A stretch of 64,000 bases of DNA from Poa pratensis. Its lineage: Eukaryota > Streptophyta > Magnoliopsida > Poales > Poaceae. The notes under the pieces are model-generated. The model was not told the DNA's origin and did not search any database. It worked only from the letters and a program-made list of their open reading frames with translations. Where the stretch lies: positions 2,564,532 to 2,628,531 of the forward strand of contig CAMZMU010000035.1 of the NCBI GenBank assembly GCA_947311845.1, read 5' to 3'. The position numbers were made by a program, and so were the translations under genes. Position 1 is the first letter of the stretch, and each line of letters starts with the position of its first letter. Below, piece by piece: positions 44,845 through 55,856 of the stretch.

Positions 44845-44971
44845 TTCCTCCTCTGCTTCGCTCCGGTCTCTGCTTCTCGCCATGGCATCAAGGCAAAGAA
44901 TAGCAGAGGAGGCACGCCCTTGGCTCCACCGAATTTACTCTCACCATTACTCTTGTTTACGTTACTGAGTA

Positions 44972-45051
44972 CTCCTCCGTTTTGAATTAATTGACTCAGA
45001 TTTAGTACAACGTATACTAAATCTGAGTCAATTAATTTGGAACGGAGGGAG
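44972..45051. mobile_element. Stowaway-type MITE (80 bp) in the protease promoter
   Basis: Almost a perfect palindrome: CTCCTCCGTTTTGAATTAAT and AACGGAGGGAG ends with an inner inverted repeat AGATTTAGTA/TACTAAATCT. Flanked by TA at 44970-44971 and 45052-45053. Uninterrupted counterparts of the site exist in neighbouring units (GTTGCTGAGTAGG near 46490 and GTTGCTGAGAGTAG near 48552). It sits about 235-315 bases upstream of the protease ATG. Confidence 0.92.
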
Positions 45052-45694
45052 TACTAGGTAGGGACACGATTATAAATGTGGATTAATAACTTTGTTTCTG
45101 AAAAGGAAAGTAATATAAAACCTGTTAATGCCCGTTGCGTTGCAAATCTAACATTCATTAGCGACATTGTACACGTTGGCCCTCAGCTGGAAAAAAAAAG
45201 CCAGCATGCCGGGAGTAGCAGTCTTCAGTTAACTAGTAGAGACTGCCGAGTACTAGTATGTTCTACTCCATCCGTTCGGAAAATGATGTCACGAGGAAGT
45301 GAAAAACTTTTTCTCAGCACCGGCACGGATTTAAATCGCCATCCACTCGTCAACTCCGGATTTCACCGATTTCCTCAGGCCTCCTAATCCCATCAAGAAC
45401 AAGGTTTGATGTAGCATTTTCTTTGAGCTACTCATGAATACTATTTTCTCCATTGCCGCATCATCGAGATTAGAAGATCGAACCAATCTTGGTGTGAACT
45501 ACATGAAGGTAGCATGCGATCGAGGTTGGGGACTTTGGACCAAATGTCGGTATTCATGTGTGAGTGTGAGCATAGACGAAACATGTTATCTTTTAAAGAC
45601 ATGGATGGTGGCGGTTTGATATTAGTTGCAAGAAACGTCATCACAATTCAAAGACTTAATTACAAATCCAACAACCGATAGAAGGATCACATGC

Positions 45695-46145
45695 GGGTGA
45701 CTACCAGGGGATTCATAATAATGTCCTTGTCATTCTCCCCGGCCTCCCTGGTCTCGCGCACAGCCGTTATGGCCTCCCAGTCTTGAACTCAGCCTTTTCA
45801 TCCTCGGGCTCAGCCAACTCACATGGCTCGAGACACGGCTAGTAATCCTCGAGTGTCTTCATCACCTCGTCCTTGTCCATCTCTAAATTTCTTTGGGAGT
45901 TCATCCTCTCCTTCTACTCCAGGCACGCGTGCTCGACGCGAAGATGGTGCGTGGGTGGGGGTTGGGGCGGGGGACGGTTCCTAAATGCGAAGACGGGGAG
46001 GAGTTTTCGGACACCGTGGCAGGCGCATCAAGACGCCACTGAGGCTCACATGAAAGGCGAGTGGTGTTTTCCTAGTGAAACATTGTACACATTGTGATTC
46101 TGAAGTGTGGCGCACATTGTGCTCATTAGGCTGGCGGCAAGGAGC
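45695..46145. repeat. Segment S shared by two array units, copy 1
   Basis: GATTCATAATAATGTCCT, CATTCTCCCCGGCCTC, TCATGGCTCGAGAC, GTCATCACCTCGTCCTTG, GGACACCGTGGC, CACATGAAAGGCGAG and GGTGTTTT recur at 47190-47640. It ends where the 46.2-kb protease relic begins. Several short minus-strand ORFs cross it, but I recognise no domain. Confidence 0.75.
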
Positions 46146-46149
46146 ATTT

Positions 46150-46470
46150 TATTGGGAACAAGAGAGGCACGTGGCGACATCGAGCATCTCGATGTGCGTG
46201 GCCGGCGCAGGGTGGCGGGAGAGCGCCGGCCAGGCGAGGAGGACCAGCACCAGGATGAGGAGGGGGAGTTGCTGCATTGTGGTCGCTGTCTCCCTCGCGG
46301 AGGTGGTGGTTGCAGCGTAGCGAAGGCAGAGTGACTGACTGAGAGAGAGCATGGGAGATGGGAGTTGGAATGAATGTACGGAGGGAGGTGTGCGTGTGTC
46401 ACTGCGGCTAGCGGTGGATGAAGGAGATGGATATCATGTATTCCTGCGCTTCGCTCCGGTCCTCTGCTTC
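46150..46470 (-). pseudogene. Aspartic protease relic 1 (5' UTR and signal peptide only)
   Basis: The minus strand reads the 5' leader and MQQLPLLILVLVLLAWPALS (ATG at 46277), then RHPAPATHIEMLDVATC. Homology to the intact gene ends around the first 30-35 codons (LDVA-ASLSR), after which segment S follows. The catalytic part is missing. Orientation is the same as the intact gene and the duplicated flank lies upstream, so it is a truncated tandem unit. Confidence 0.85.
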
Positions 46471-47189
46471 TCGCCATTATCTTTCTTTATGTTGCTGAGT
46501 AGGCAGGGCACCATTGAAAATGGTGATTTGAAACTTGTTTGTTAAAGGATAATAATATAAAACCGGTTGATGCCAGGAGTGTTGCAAATCTAACGTCCCT
46601 GTTCCGTACTAAAACATCACCAACTAACATGTGTTACTAAAATTTTCTTTTGCAGGAATCATGTTTGTTAGTAATTCGGGGTGACGAGATAACTAAAAGT
46701 GGATATAAGTTCATTAGCGACATCACGCACACCTGCCATCAGCACGAAAAGACGCCACTATACGGGGCGTATCAGTATTCAGCTGACTAGAAGTGCCCAG
46801 GCTGCCCTAAAGTCCTCCCTCTGAGCACAAGTATGGATTTAAATTGCCACCGGCTCGTCAATTCTTAGTTTGGCCGATTTTCTTCTGCCTCCTAATCCCG
46901 TGAAATAAAGGTTCAATGTGGCATTTCTTTGAGCTTTTATCTTTTTTTTTTCATTTGGCATCATGGAGATCGGAAGAAACAATCTAGGTGTGAACTCCAT
47001 GAAACCGTTGGGGACTTCGGACGCATTATTGGTATTCATCTGTAAGTGAGAGCGTAGACGTACGAAGTGTCTTTTTAAAGACGTGGATGGTGGGGATTTG
47101 TACGAGGATATTAACTGCTAGAAACGTGATCACAATCAGAGGCTTAATTACAACTCCAACAACCAATAGAAGGATCACAAGCGCGTAAC

Positions 47190-47640
47190 TAGCAGGAGAT
47201 TCATAATAATGTCCTCATCATTCTCCCCGGCCTCATCGGTCTCTCGCACACACGCTATGGCCTCCTCAGTTTCGAACTTAGCCTTCTCGGCCTCACGCTT
47301 AGCCAACTCTCATGGCTCGAGACGCGGCGGGTAATCCTCTGGTCTCGTCATCACCTCGTCCTTGCCCATCTGCAATTTCGTTTGGAGTTCGTCCCCTCCT
47401 TCTCCTCCGGGCACATGTGCTCAAAGCAGCGGTGCGCAGGTGGAGGGTGGGGAGTTCCCGGAATCCGAAAACAGGGAGGAAGTTTCCGGACACCGTGGCG
47501 GACGCGGCAAGGCGCCACTGAGGCGCACATGAAAGGCGAGCGGTGTTTTTCCATTGAAACCTTATACGTACTATGATTCTAAAGTGTGGCGACGTTGTGT
47601 TCACTAGGCCAGTAGCGATGAGTTTTTATAGGGCTCGTCG
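47190..47640. repeat. Segment S shared by two array units, copy 2
   Basis: Second copy of the block at 45695-46145, with about the same extent; see that entry for shared anchors. Here it is followed by about 300 bases of unassigned AT-rich DNA (47640-47940) before the next protease relic. Confidence 0.75.
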
Positions 47641-47939
47641 GTGTTAACGTGTGGCGTGGAAAGACGAGAAGGTTCTACACGTGTCGAATGGCCGAGGAGG
47701 CAATAAATATTATCCACAATTTGTGATAAAACCGTGTGTGATATTTCAAAACTATGCACACAGTTAACGATTTAGAATCTTGTAATTCTAACCGATGAGA
47801 ATACTTTGTCGTCTAATCTAGGTCTAGGACTCACACACGGATTTAATTTTATAATGTAGTAAGTGATATGATATAACACGCCTGGAGCTATCTATTTGTG
47901 TGCGATTGTGAGAGCTTAAATTGCCGATCTATACTAGTG

Positions 47940-48480
47940 TCACCGCGCAGGCGAAGACAGCGGCGGCGCGGGCCGAGTCGCGGCGCAGGCGGCCAGGACC
48001 AGGGACTTGTAGCTGGCGTGTCGGCCCTGCTCCGACGGGAGGAAGTCGCGGGAGTGGAGGTGTAGGGTGAGGCGGGCTGACGTCGTTGGGCCGGGCTCGT
48101 GGACAGCGTCGGTGTCGGCGAGGGACTGGTGGAGGGGGAGCGCGTCGGTGGAGACGGCGGCGCGTGCGCGGGAGAGGGACGCGGCGACGTCGAGCGTCTC
48201 GGTGTGCGTCGCGGGGTGGCGGGAGAGCGCCGGCGCCGGCCAGGCGACGAGGAGCAGGGCCAAGATGAGGAGCGGGAGCTGCTGCATTGTGGCCGCTGGC
48301 TCTGCTAGGAGAGGTGGTGATGGTTGGAGTGGAGTGAAGGGTGAGTGACTGAGGAGTGGGGAATGGGAATGAATGTAGAAGAGGGAGAGCGCGTGTGTCA
48401 CTCACTGCAGCTAGCGGTGGATGGATAGAGACGCAGATGGATCTCACGTCATTCCTCTGCTTCTCGAGGACAGTGGCATC
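47940..48480 (-). pseudogene. Aspartic protease relic 2 (signal peptide and part of propeptide)
   Basis: The minus strand reads MQQLPLLILALLLVAWPAPA (ATG at 48287), RHPATHTETLDVAASLSRAR, LPLHQSLADTDAVHEPGPTT and LHLHSRDFLPSEQGRH, then a frameshift turns DSARAAAVSA into a different frame and homology stops near 47940. It covers about the first 115 codons. The catalytic domain is absent. This is the least diverged relic. Confidence 0.9.
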
Positions 48481-49368
48481 AATACGAAGAATGGCAGAGG
48501 AGGCACGCCCTTCTTCCACCCAATTTACTCCCACCATAAACTCTTCTTTATGTTGCTGAGAGTAGTAGAGTACTCAGGGGCACGATTAGAAATGGGAGGT
48601 TTGTTATGAAAGTACTGTAATACAAAACCTGTTGATGCCAGGCGCGTTGCAAATTTAACGTTGCTGTACCGTAGCACATAACAAACTTGCATGTGCTAGT
48701 ACTAAATTTTCTTTTGTGTTAATAATTCAGGGCGCCGAGATAAATGCAAATGAATACGACTGCATTGGCTTTATTGTACTGGATCTCCTTCAGAACGAAA
48801 AAGAAGCCAGCATGCGACGAGCAGGAGCAGGCCTCAAAGCACTCAGTTCTTCCTTGTGTGAACAAGCATGGATGTCGACCGTGATTGATTCGTCGATTCT
48901 TGATTCCACCGATTTCCTCATGCCTCCTAATCCTATGAAAAAAAATGTTCAATGAGGCATTTCGTTGAGCTTCTCATGATACTATTTTTTTTCATTGGTA
49001 CATTATGGAGATTAGAAGAACCCTAGGTGTGAACTATAAGAAGATAGCATACGATGAAGGTTAGAGACTTTAGACGCAATGTTGGTATTCATGTGTAAGT
49101 GTGAGCATAGACGAAACATGTGTCTTTTTAAAGACATGGGTGTTTGCGTGGGGATATTAACTGATACCACTTAATCACAATCTAACAGCTTAATTACAAT
49201 TCCAACAACCCCGAGAGGATCACTCAATCGATATCTCTGATTATAAATAGGATATAGCTTTGTTGTCCGATTTGAATGTAGGGTGCATGGCATTCTACAA
49301 CGTGCAGTGGTATTGCAAGTTTAACTCAAAAGAATATTATAGCTGTGAATACGATTTCATTAGGCACA

Positions 49369-50030
49369 TTGTACGCCGACGCGCGAGAAGTACTCTCCGC
49401 TGCCCTGCCCGACGCCGGACACCACGGGGCCCTGGATGTCGGCGGCGGAGGCGGAGAAGAGCGGGTTAGTGTCGGCTGGGAGGAGATTGGTGGTGGTGAT
49501 GCCGTTGGCGGCGAGTGCCGTGCGGGCGGAAACGGCGGCGGCCCGGGCTGAGTCGCGGCGCAGGCGGGCGAGCACCAGGGACTTCTAGCTCGCGTGTCGG
49601 CCTTGCTCTGATGGATGGAAGTCCCGGGAGTGGAGGTGCAGAGTGAGGCGGCCTGGCGCCATTGGGCCGGGCTCTTGCACGACGGCGAGGGACTGGTGGA
49701 GCGGGAGCCTGTCGGTGGAGACGGTGCGGGCGGGGGAGAGCGACTCGGCCATGTCGAGCGTCTCGGTGTGCGTGGTCGCCGGCGTGGGGTGGCGGGAGAG
49801 CGCCGGCGCCGGCCAGCCGAGGAGGAGCAGGACCAGGTTGAGGAGCGGGAGCTGCTGCATTGTGGCTCGCGGAGGTGGTGGTTGGAGTGAAGGGTGAGTG
49901 ACTGAGGAATGGGAATGAATGTAGGACATGGATCTCACGTCATTCCTCTGCTTCTCGAGGACAATGGCATCAATGCGGGGAAGAATGGCAGAGGAGGCAG
50001 GCCATCGTCTCAACCCAATTTACTCTCACC
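49369..50030 (-). pseudogene. Aspartic protease relic 3 (signal peptide to start of catalytic domain)
   Basis: The minus strand reads MQQLPLLNLVLLLLGWPAPA (ATG at 49860), LPLHQSLAVVQEPGP and LHLHSRDFHPSEQGRH, then an in-frame stop where the intact gene has an Arg/Ala-Arg-Tyr stretch. The reading continues in frame (RLRRDSARAAAVSARTALAA, GPVVSGVGQGSGEYFSRVGV) and breaks off at 49369. It is the longest relic, about 165 codons, and ends just before the first active-site loop. Confidence 0.9.
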
Positions 50031-50599
50031 ATAACTCTTCTTTATGTTTGCTAAGTAGGAGTAAGTAGAGACACGTAGGAGTAGTCGGAAAACCTGGTAA
50101 TTTAAAACTATGTTTTAGAGAAAAATAATATTAAACCGGTCGATCCCAGGCATGTTGCAAAACTAACGTTCCTAGCAGCACATCACGAGCACGCATGTCT
50201 TACTAAAATTTCTTTTTGCGGGGAGCGACGAGATAACTCCCAAGAGGATACATATCTCTTGTCACATCATACACTTTTGCCAGCAGCACGAAAAATAATC
50301 CAACATGCGAGGTGGATTCCTCTTTTGCTAATCAGAACATAATAGCCAGGCTGCCCTACAGATCTCCTTCTTAGCACCAGCAAGAATTTACCTTGCCATC
50401 GGCTCGTCCCTTCTTGATTTCACCAATTTTCTCGTGCCTCCTAAGACTAGTGGTATCATTAATTGATGTTCATGTGTAAGTGCGAGCGTAGAGGAAATAT
50501 GTGTCTCTATAAAGACATGGATGGTGGGGATTTGCATGGGAATGTTAAGTGATAGCCACGACTTAATTACAACTCCAACAGCCTCTAGAAGGATCACTC

Positions 50600-52150
50600 A
50601 ACAATTTGCCAAGTTGGGAGGGTGTCATTAGCTAGGGATGCATGGATACGGAGATGTATCTCACGTCATTCTCCCTCTGCTTCTCGAGGACAGTGGCATC
50701 AATGCAAAGAATGACATGGGGATTGTTATTTTTGTATAATTAGGCATTAGATATTTTGTTCGATAAAATTAAGATCATAAATTGCATACATTCATGTGGA
50801 CGGTAAATTCTAGGGAGAACACTAAGACAAATACAGTGCCCCAGGACATGATATATAAAATGAACATTGCACATATCTGAACACAAAAACATTGAATTGA
50901 TCCATTGACCATTCCACAAATGGTGCAAGTTCAATCTTTCAGAATAGTGCATAGCCTAATTTGCTACTCCATACAATCAAGGGGTAATGATTTCTTGGAG
51001 ATTACATCAAAGAGAATTGTCCAAAATAAATATGTATTAATCAAAAGATTTGTAGCCCTTTGGAGCAAAAAAATACAACCGATGGCGATGAAGATGGCAA
51101 AAGAGACATGCCTCTTTAATCTGTAATCCCATAGGTGAGTAGCTGCTGGTTGCTCCTATCTATCTTTGCTAATTCAGATTAAAGCCGCAACTTAGGTAAA
51201 GGCCCTGGCCAAGTTTGGACCAAAGAGAACCGACCTGCATAAGCAACATAACAAATTCACAAAGTATAATTCATCTGACATTCTCACTGCGGCTAGTGGT
51301 GGAGACGGATCTCACGTCATTCCTCTGCTTCGCTCCGGTCCTTTGCTTCTGCTTCTCGTCATGGCATCAAGGCAAAGAATGGCAGAGGAGGCACGCCCTT
51401 GGTTCACCGAATTTACTCTCATAACTCTTCTTTATGTTTGCTAAGGTGTACGTAGAGACACGTACTAGTAGGAAAACCTGGTAATTTAAAACTTTTTTAT
51501 GGAGAAAAGTATATTAAACGGTTGATGTCAGGCGTGTTGCAAATCTAATGTCTATTCCGTACTAGCACACCACCAACCTAGATGTCTTACTTAATTTTTC
51601 TTTTGCAGGAGCATATATATGTGTGTTAATTAACCGGGAAGACGAGATTACTACAAGTGGATACGAGTTCGTCGGCGATATCTACACAAGTGCTGTCAAA
51701 GACAACATGCTGGGTGTAGTCGTCTTGAGCTAACTAGAGAGTACCAGCCTGGTAGCCCTACGGACTTTCTTCTCTTCTCGGCACCAGCATGGATGTATGT
51801 TGCCATCGGCTTGTCAATTAATGATTTCGCCGATTTCCTCGTGCCTCGTAATCCCATGGAAAAAGGTTCAATGTAGCATTTCTTTGAGCTTCTCCTGATA
51901 CTTTTTTTTTCATTGGTGCATCATCAAGATCAGAAGAACCAATCTAGGTGTGAACTCCATGAAACTAGCATACGATCTAAGTTAGGGATTTTTGAGCAAT
52001 GTTGGTATTCATGTGTGAGTGAGAGTGTAAACGAAACATGTGGCCTTTTAAAGACATGGATGGTGGGGGCTTGCACGGGGATATTAACTTCTAGCCACGT
52101 CGTCACAATCGAACGGCTTAATTACAGCTCCAACAACCTCTAGAAGGATC
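50600..52150 (-). repeat. Array units with flank but no protease coding part
   Basis: Contains proximal-promoter pieces (GGAGACGGATCTCACGTCAT at about 51300; GGCATCAATGCAAAGAATG at 50695; GCAGAGGAGGCACGCCCTTGG at 51384) followed by the distal module at 51780-52150. About 50715-51270 is interrupted by AT-rich, unassigned DNA. The signal-peptide region is missing from these units. Confidence 0.7.
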
Positions 52151-52560
52151 ACTCAACAATTTGCCACGTCGGGAGGGTGTCACTAAAGCTAGGGACTCCC
52201 CCCGACCCCCACGTCGTTATCCCGTGGGCGACACGCGAGAGACTAGGATTTTGCGCGTCGCCACCCCCCCAATGCGCACCGGTGTCGATCTGGGACAATG
52301 GATCTGGTGGCGTCAAGCAGTGATGTGTGGGCCTCGACGGCGGCCATGTAGGGATGATGCGACCATGGAGCTGGTGGTCTTGGCGCCGTTGCTTTGGGCC
52401 AGGGCCGGCCCTGGCATTTGTGGGCCCCGTGCGGCCGCACAGGCCGCACATGCTCAGGGCCGGCCCTGCTCTGGGCAGCCCTTGTTAGGACTGCCATGTT
52501 AAGCCTGCTCTGGGCAGCCCTTTTGGGTGTGTGTGTGTGGGGGAGCATGCGTGTTAATAA
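52151..52560. other. GC-rich insertion in the array, unassigned
   Basis: A stretch beginning near 52190 (GGACTCCCCCCGACCCCCAC) differs in composition from the array and contains overlapping ORFs on both strands without recognisable domains. It hosts the 69-bp hAT MITE at 52400. It is probably a transposon or retroposon fragment. Confidence 0.4.
52400..52468. mobile_element. Miniature hAT element (69 bp)
   Basis: Both ends carry CAGGGCCGGCCCTG and the interior has GTGGGCCCCGTGCGGCCGCA. An 8-bp target duplication with one mismatch, CTTTGGGC (52392-52399) and CTCTGGGC (52469-52476), supports hAT. The terminal CAGGGCCGG resembles the ends of the element in MAF1 intron 2. Confidence 0.75.
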
Positions 52561-52958
52561 TTTGGGGGGACGAGGTGACTACAAGTGGATACAACTCGGC
52601 GACATCGTACACAAGTGCTACCTGCCTGGTGTGGCCGTATTAAGCTAGACAAAAAGTACTGACCGGTTGCCCTAAGTATTTCCTAAGTATTTCCTTCTCA
52701 ATGAGGGCAGACACGATTAGAAATGGCAGAGGAGGCACACTCTTGGTTCCACCTAATTTACTGCCATCATAAACTCTTCTTTATGTTGATGATGAATAGC
52801 AGCTACTTAGGGACACGTTAGAAATGGGAGTTTTATTATGGAAATAATATAAACCTGTTGATGCCAGGCGCGTTGCAAATCTAATGTTGCTGTACCATAG
52901 CAGTGTAGCACAGAACAAACCTGAATGTGTTACTAAATTTTCCTTTTGTGTTAATAAT

Positions 52959-53023
52959 TCTTCTTCTTTTTTTGTGGGGAAAGAGATTATATTAAACTGC
53001 GATCTAACAGGTAGATCCAGAAG
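52959..53023 (-). mobile_element. Very short 3' retroposon fragment in an array unit
   Basis: Compared with the uninterrupted unit at 48718-48740 (TTAATAATTCAGGGCG), about 65 bases beginning with a T-run (TTCTTCTTCTTTTTTTGTGG) and ending TCTAACAGGTAGATCCAG are inserted. On the minus strand this is a short body plus A-run, like a severely 5'-truncated LINE. Confidence 0.5.
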
Positions 53024-54271
53024 GCGACGAGATAAATGCAAATGAATACGACTACATTGGCTCTATTGTACATGATTCCCACGAGCACGAAAAAGAAGCC
53101 AACATGCGAGGAGCAGGACCAGGCCAGGATGCGCTCAGTTGTTCGTTGCTGGAACAAGCATGGATTTCAACCGCGATTGACTCGTCAATTCTTGATTTCA
53201 CCGATTTCCTCACGCCTCCTAATCCCAAAAAAAAAAGTTCGATGGGCCATTTCTTTGAGCTTTCTCATGATAGTATTTTTTTTAATTGGTGCATCATGAG
53301 ATCAGAAGAACCAATCTAGGTGTGAATTACATGAAGGTAACATACAATGAAGGTTGGGGACTTTGGACGCAATGTTGGTATTTATGTGTGAGTGTGAGCA
53401 TAGACGAAACCTGTGTCTTTTTAAAGACATGGATGGTAGGTGTTTGCATCACTCAATCGATATCCTTGATTATAAATAGGATATAAATTTGTTGTCCGAT
53501 TTGAATATTGGGTGCATGGCACTGTACAACATGCGCTGGTAATGCAAGTTCAAATCAAAAGTATCTGACAATTGTGAATATGATTTCAATAGGTACATTG
53601 TACATCATTGTGTTTAGCACGAAAAAGAAGTAAGCATGCGAGGTGTGGCCGTCTTCATCTAACCTCATGATACTGGCCAAGATGCCCTAAGCACTTCCTT
53701 GACGTAACCAACATGAATTTCCATTGCCATCAACTCGTCGTTTCTTGATTTGACCGATTTCCTCACACCTCCTAATCCCACGAAGATAAAAGGTTTAAGG
53801 TGGTATTTCATCCAGCTTATCATGATACTATTTTTTCTTCATTGCCGCATCAGGGAGATTAGAAGAATCAATCTAGGTGTGAACTACGTGAAGGTAGCAT
53901 ACGATCGAGGTTGGGGACTTTGGACGCTATGTTGATATTCATGTGTGAGTGTGAGCGTAGACGAAACGTGTGTCTTTTCAAATCAGTTTGCATGGAGATT
54001 TTAACTGCTAGAAAGCAAACCGAATCTCGCAAATTTCAACTCTTGTCATAATGTCGTCATTTCCCCTAATATTATTGCAGAGAACACGGACTACAAAACT
54101 CACGGATAAGCTTGACAATTTGACTCATGGTAGGCGCGCCCATGATTACCCGACACTGATGGGTAGATATGAGTGAAGGTAGAGTGAGCGAGTGAGTGAG
54201 GAGAGGGGAATGTAGCTAGCAGTGGAGACGGAGATCTCGCGTCATTCCTCGTTTTCTCGTCATCGCGTTGA
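53024..54271 (-). repeat. Two further array units
   Basis: Modules with anchors at 53213 and 53767, followed by a proximal 5' UTR-like stretch at 54165-54265 (GAGTGAAGGTAGAGTGAGCG ... GGAGACGGAGATCTCGCGTC, ATTCCTC). The Harbinger-like element then interrupts the unit. Confidence 0.75.
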
Positions 54272-55853
54272 GAGCATCTCCACTCGTGGCGTCCAAATGG
54301 CTGCCCAAAGATCTTTCGGACGGGCCATTTGGGCGCTGTCCGGACGGACTGTTGCATTTAAGCGCTATCGTTCCCCACTCGCGGCGCCCAAATCAATTTT
54401 TGTAAAATAAAAATTCGGCGAATTTCATTCAAACTTTGAAATTTTACATATTTGAGCAAAATTTAAATAAACTATCTAATGGCGGCGGTTGCGGTCCTTC
54501 TAGACGCTGGCGCCGCCACTGCTGGTCCCTGCGCCGCCGTCCTCCTCCTTGACGCGGCTAGGGCCTGCGCCGTCGCCGGTGAGGTCAAAAAAGGGCACAC
54601 CCTTAGACTTGGCGTGCTCGAACGCGGACCACGCGTAGGCAGAGGGCCTGTCAAGCGGCGGTATGTCGTCGATGGACGCGGCGATGACGGCCCGCGTGAT
54701 GGTGTTGTCGTTCGTGCCCACCTGCGCCGCCATGAGCTCAGCCATGAGCGGCGACAGCTCCGGCTCCGCCTTGACCTTCATCTGCTCCGGCTTCAGCGTG
54801 AGCAGAGGCGAGGAGCGGGAGCGGGAGGAGGAGGGCGCCGAGCGCAAGGAGGAGGCCGCCGAGCGCGACGACGAATACGCCGAGCGTGAGGAGGAGGCCA
54901 CCGCATGTGGTGCCGACAGTTTCGTCGTCGTCGTCGGAGGAACCGCCGCCGCCAGCGCCTGGAGCAGTGATTCGTCGTTGCGGATGTTCTTGTCCCTCGG
55001 CACTGGCCCAGGGCCGTCGCAGCGGTTCATCTCCTCGTCGAAGAGGCGCTAGAACGCCGCTTCATAACAGGTGTGGTTCGCCGGACTCTTCGGGTCCCAG
55101 CGCGGGTCCTCATGCATCTCCGGCGTCAGCTCCTGCCAGTAGTGCATGATGATGGCGGCACGGAAGTCGAGGTTCGACCGCATCAGTGGCCACGGCACCG
55201 AAATGCCGCCGACGGAAACCGCCCAGTGGCTTGGAGCGCGCATGTCGGGCGGCATCGGGTAGCCGTTGTCCCGTAGCGCCTCCGCCTGCTCCCGGAGTTG
55301 GGTGCGCGGCCCGAAGCCGTTCGCCGCTGCGCCTCCGTTGCGCCTCCAGTTGCCGGCCATCTCTCCTGGTTCACGGTGGCGGGCGAGTCTTGGTTCGCGG
55401 TGGCGGGTGAGAGTGGCGAGTGCGAGAGTGGTGTGAGGCCGGGGGCGGCGTACAAGGCCTTTTATGGCCACCGGAGGACGGTGGCATTAACGTCGCTGCC
55501 CTCGAAAAGGCGCGCCGCATTGACACCGCCGAGCAGTGGGACAGGACGGCTCACTAGCGACCGATGGCTGTGAAAACGAGGGGTGGCCACGCGGCTTTGA
55601 CCATCGTCTGTTGAAGTTGCCCGTGCCGGTGACAGGCGTGGCCCACGCGTCGGAGGCAGACGTGGCGACGCACGCCATTGCGTCGGGGCCGCCTGAGGAC
55701 TCCCCAATATGAGGGCGTAGGCTGGCATGCCTGAAAGAAATATGGGCCGCGCCGGACCGAGATCGCTTTTGAGCGCCGCGAGTGAGAGCGAAATTTTGTC
55801 CGGCACGCGCCAAGTGCTTTTGGACGACCGTTTGGACGCCCGAGTAGATGCTC
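54272..55853. mobile_element. Harbinger-like element (1,582 bp) with a captured or accessory ORF
   Basis: The termini are inverted repeats, GAGCATCTCCACTCGTGGCG on the left and GAGCATCTACTCGGGCGTCC on the opposite strand, followed on both sides by CAAA.GG. A 3-bp duplication TGA (54269-54271 and 55854-55856) fits the TNA preference of PIF/Harbinger. There is no transposase; the interior is filled by a minus-strand ORF of nearly 290 codons. The flanks are two halves of one array unit. Confidence 0.8.
54500..55360 (-). pseudogene. Unrecognised ORF carried by the Harbinger-like element, one in-frame stop
   Basis: From MAGNWRRNGG (55360) the frame reads LREQAEALRDNGYPMPPDMR, HWAVSVGGISVPWPLMRSNL, MHYWQELTPEMHEDPRWDP and CYEAAF, then TAG at 55051-55049. 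It continues in the same frame with RLFDEEMNRCDGPGPVPRD, a Ser/Arg-rich low-complexity run (54850-54940), LMAELMAAQVGTND, PPLDRPSAYAWSAFEHAKSK and GVPFFDLTGDGAGPSRVKEE to the stop at 54500. I do not know the family; similar ORFs occur repeatedly in Triticeae transposons in my experience. One point mutation separates it from a full ORF of 286 codons. Confidence 0.55.
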
Positions 55854-55856
55854 TGA

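Noticed and set aside
44735..44915. Upstream extension of the protease frame to 44915
   Set aside because: The corresponding region in the relics contains stops or shifts while their signal-peptide ATG is conserved, so it is more likely 5' UTR.
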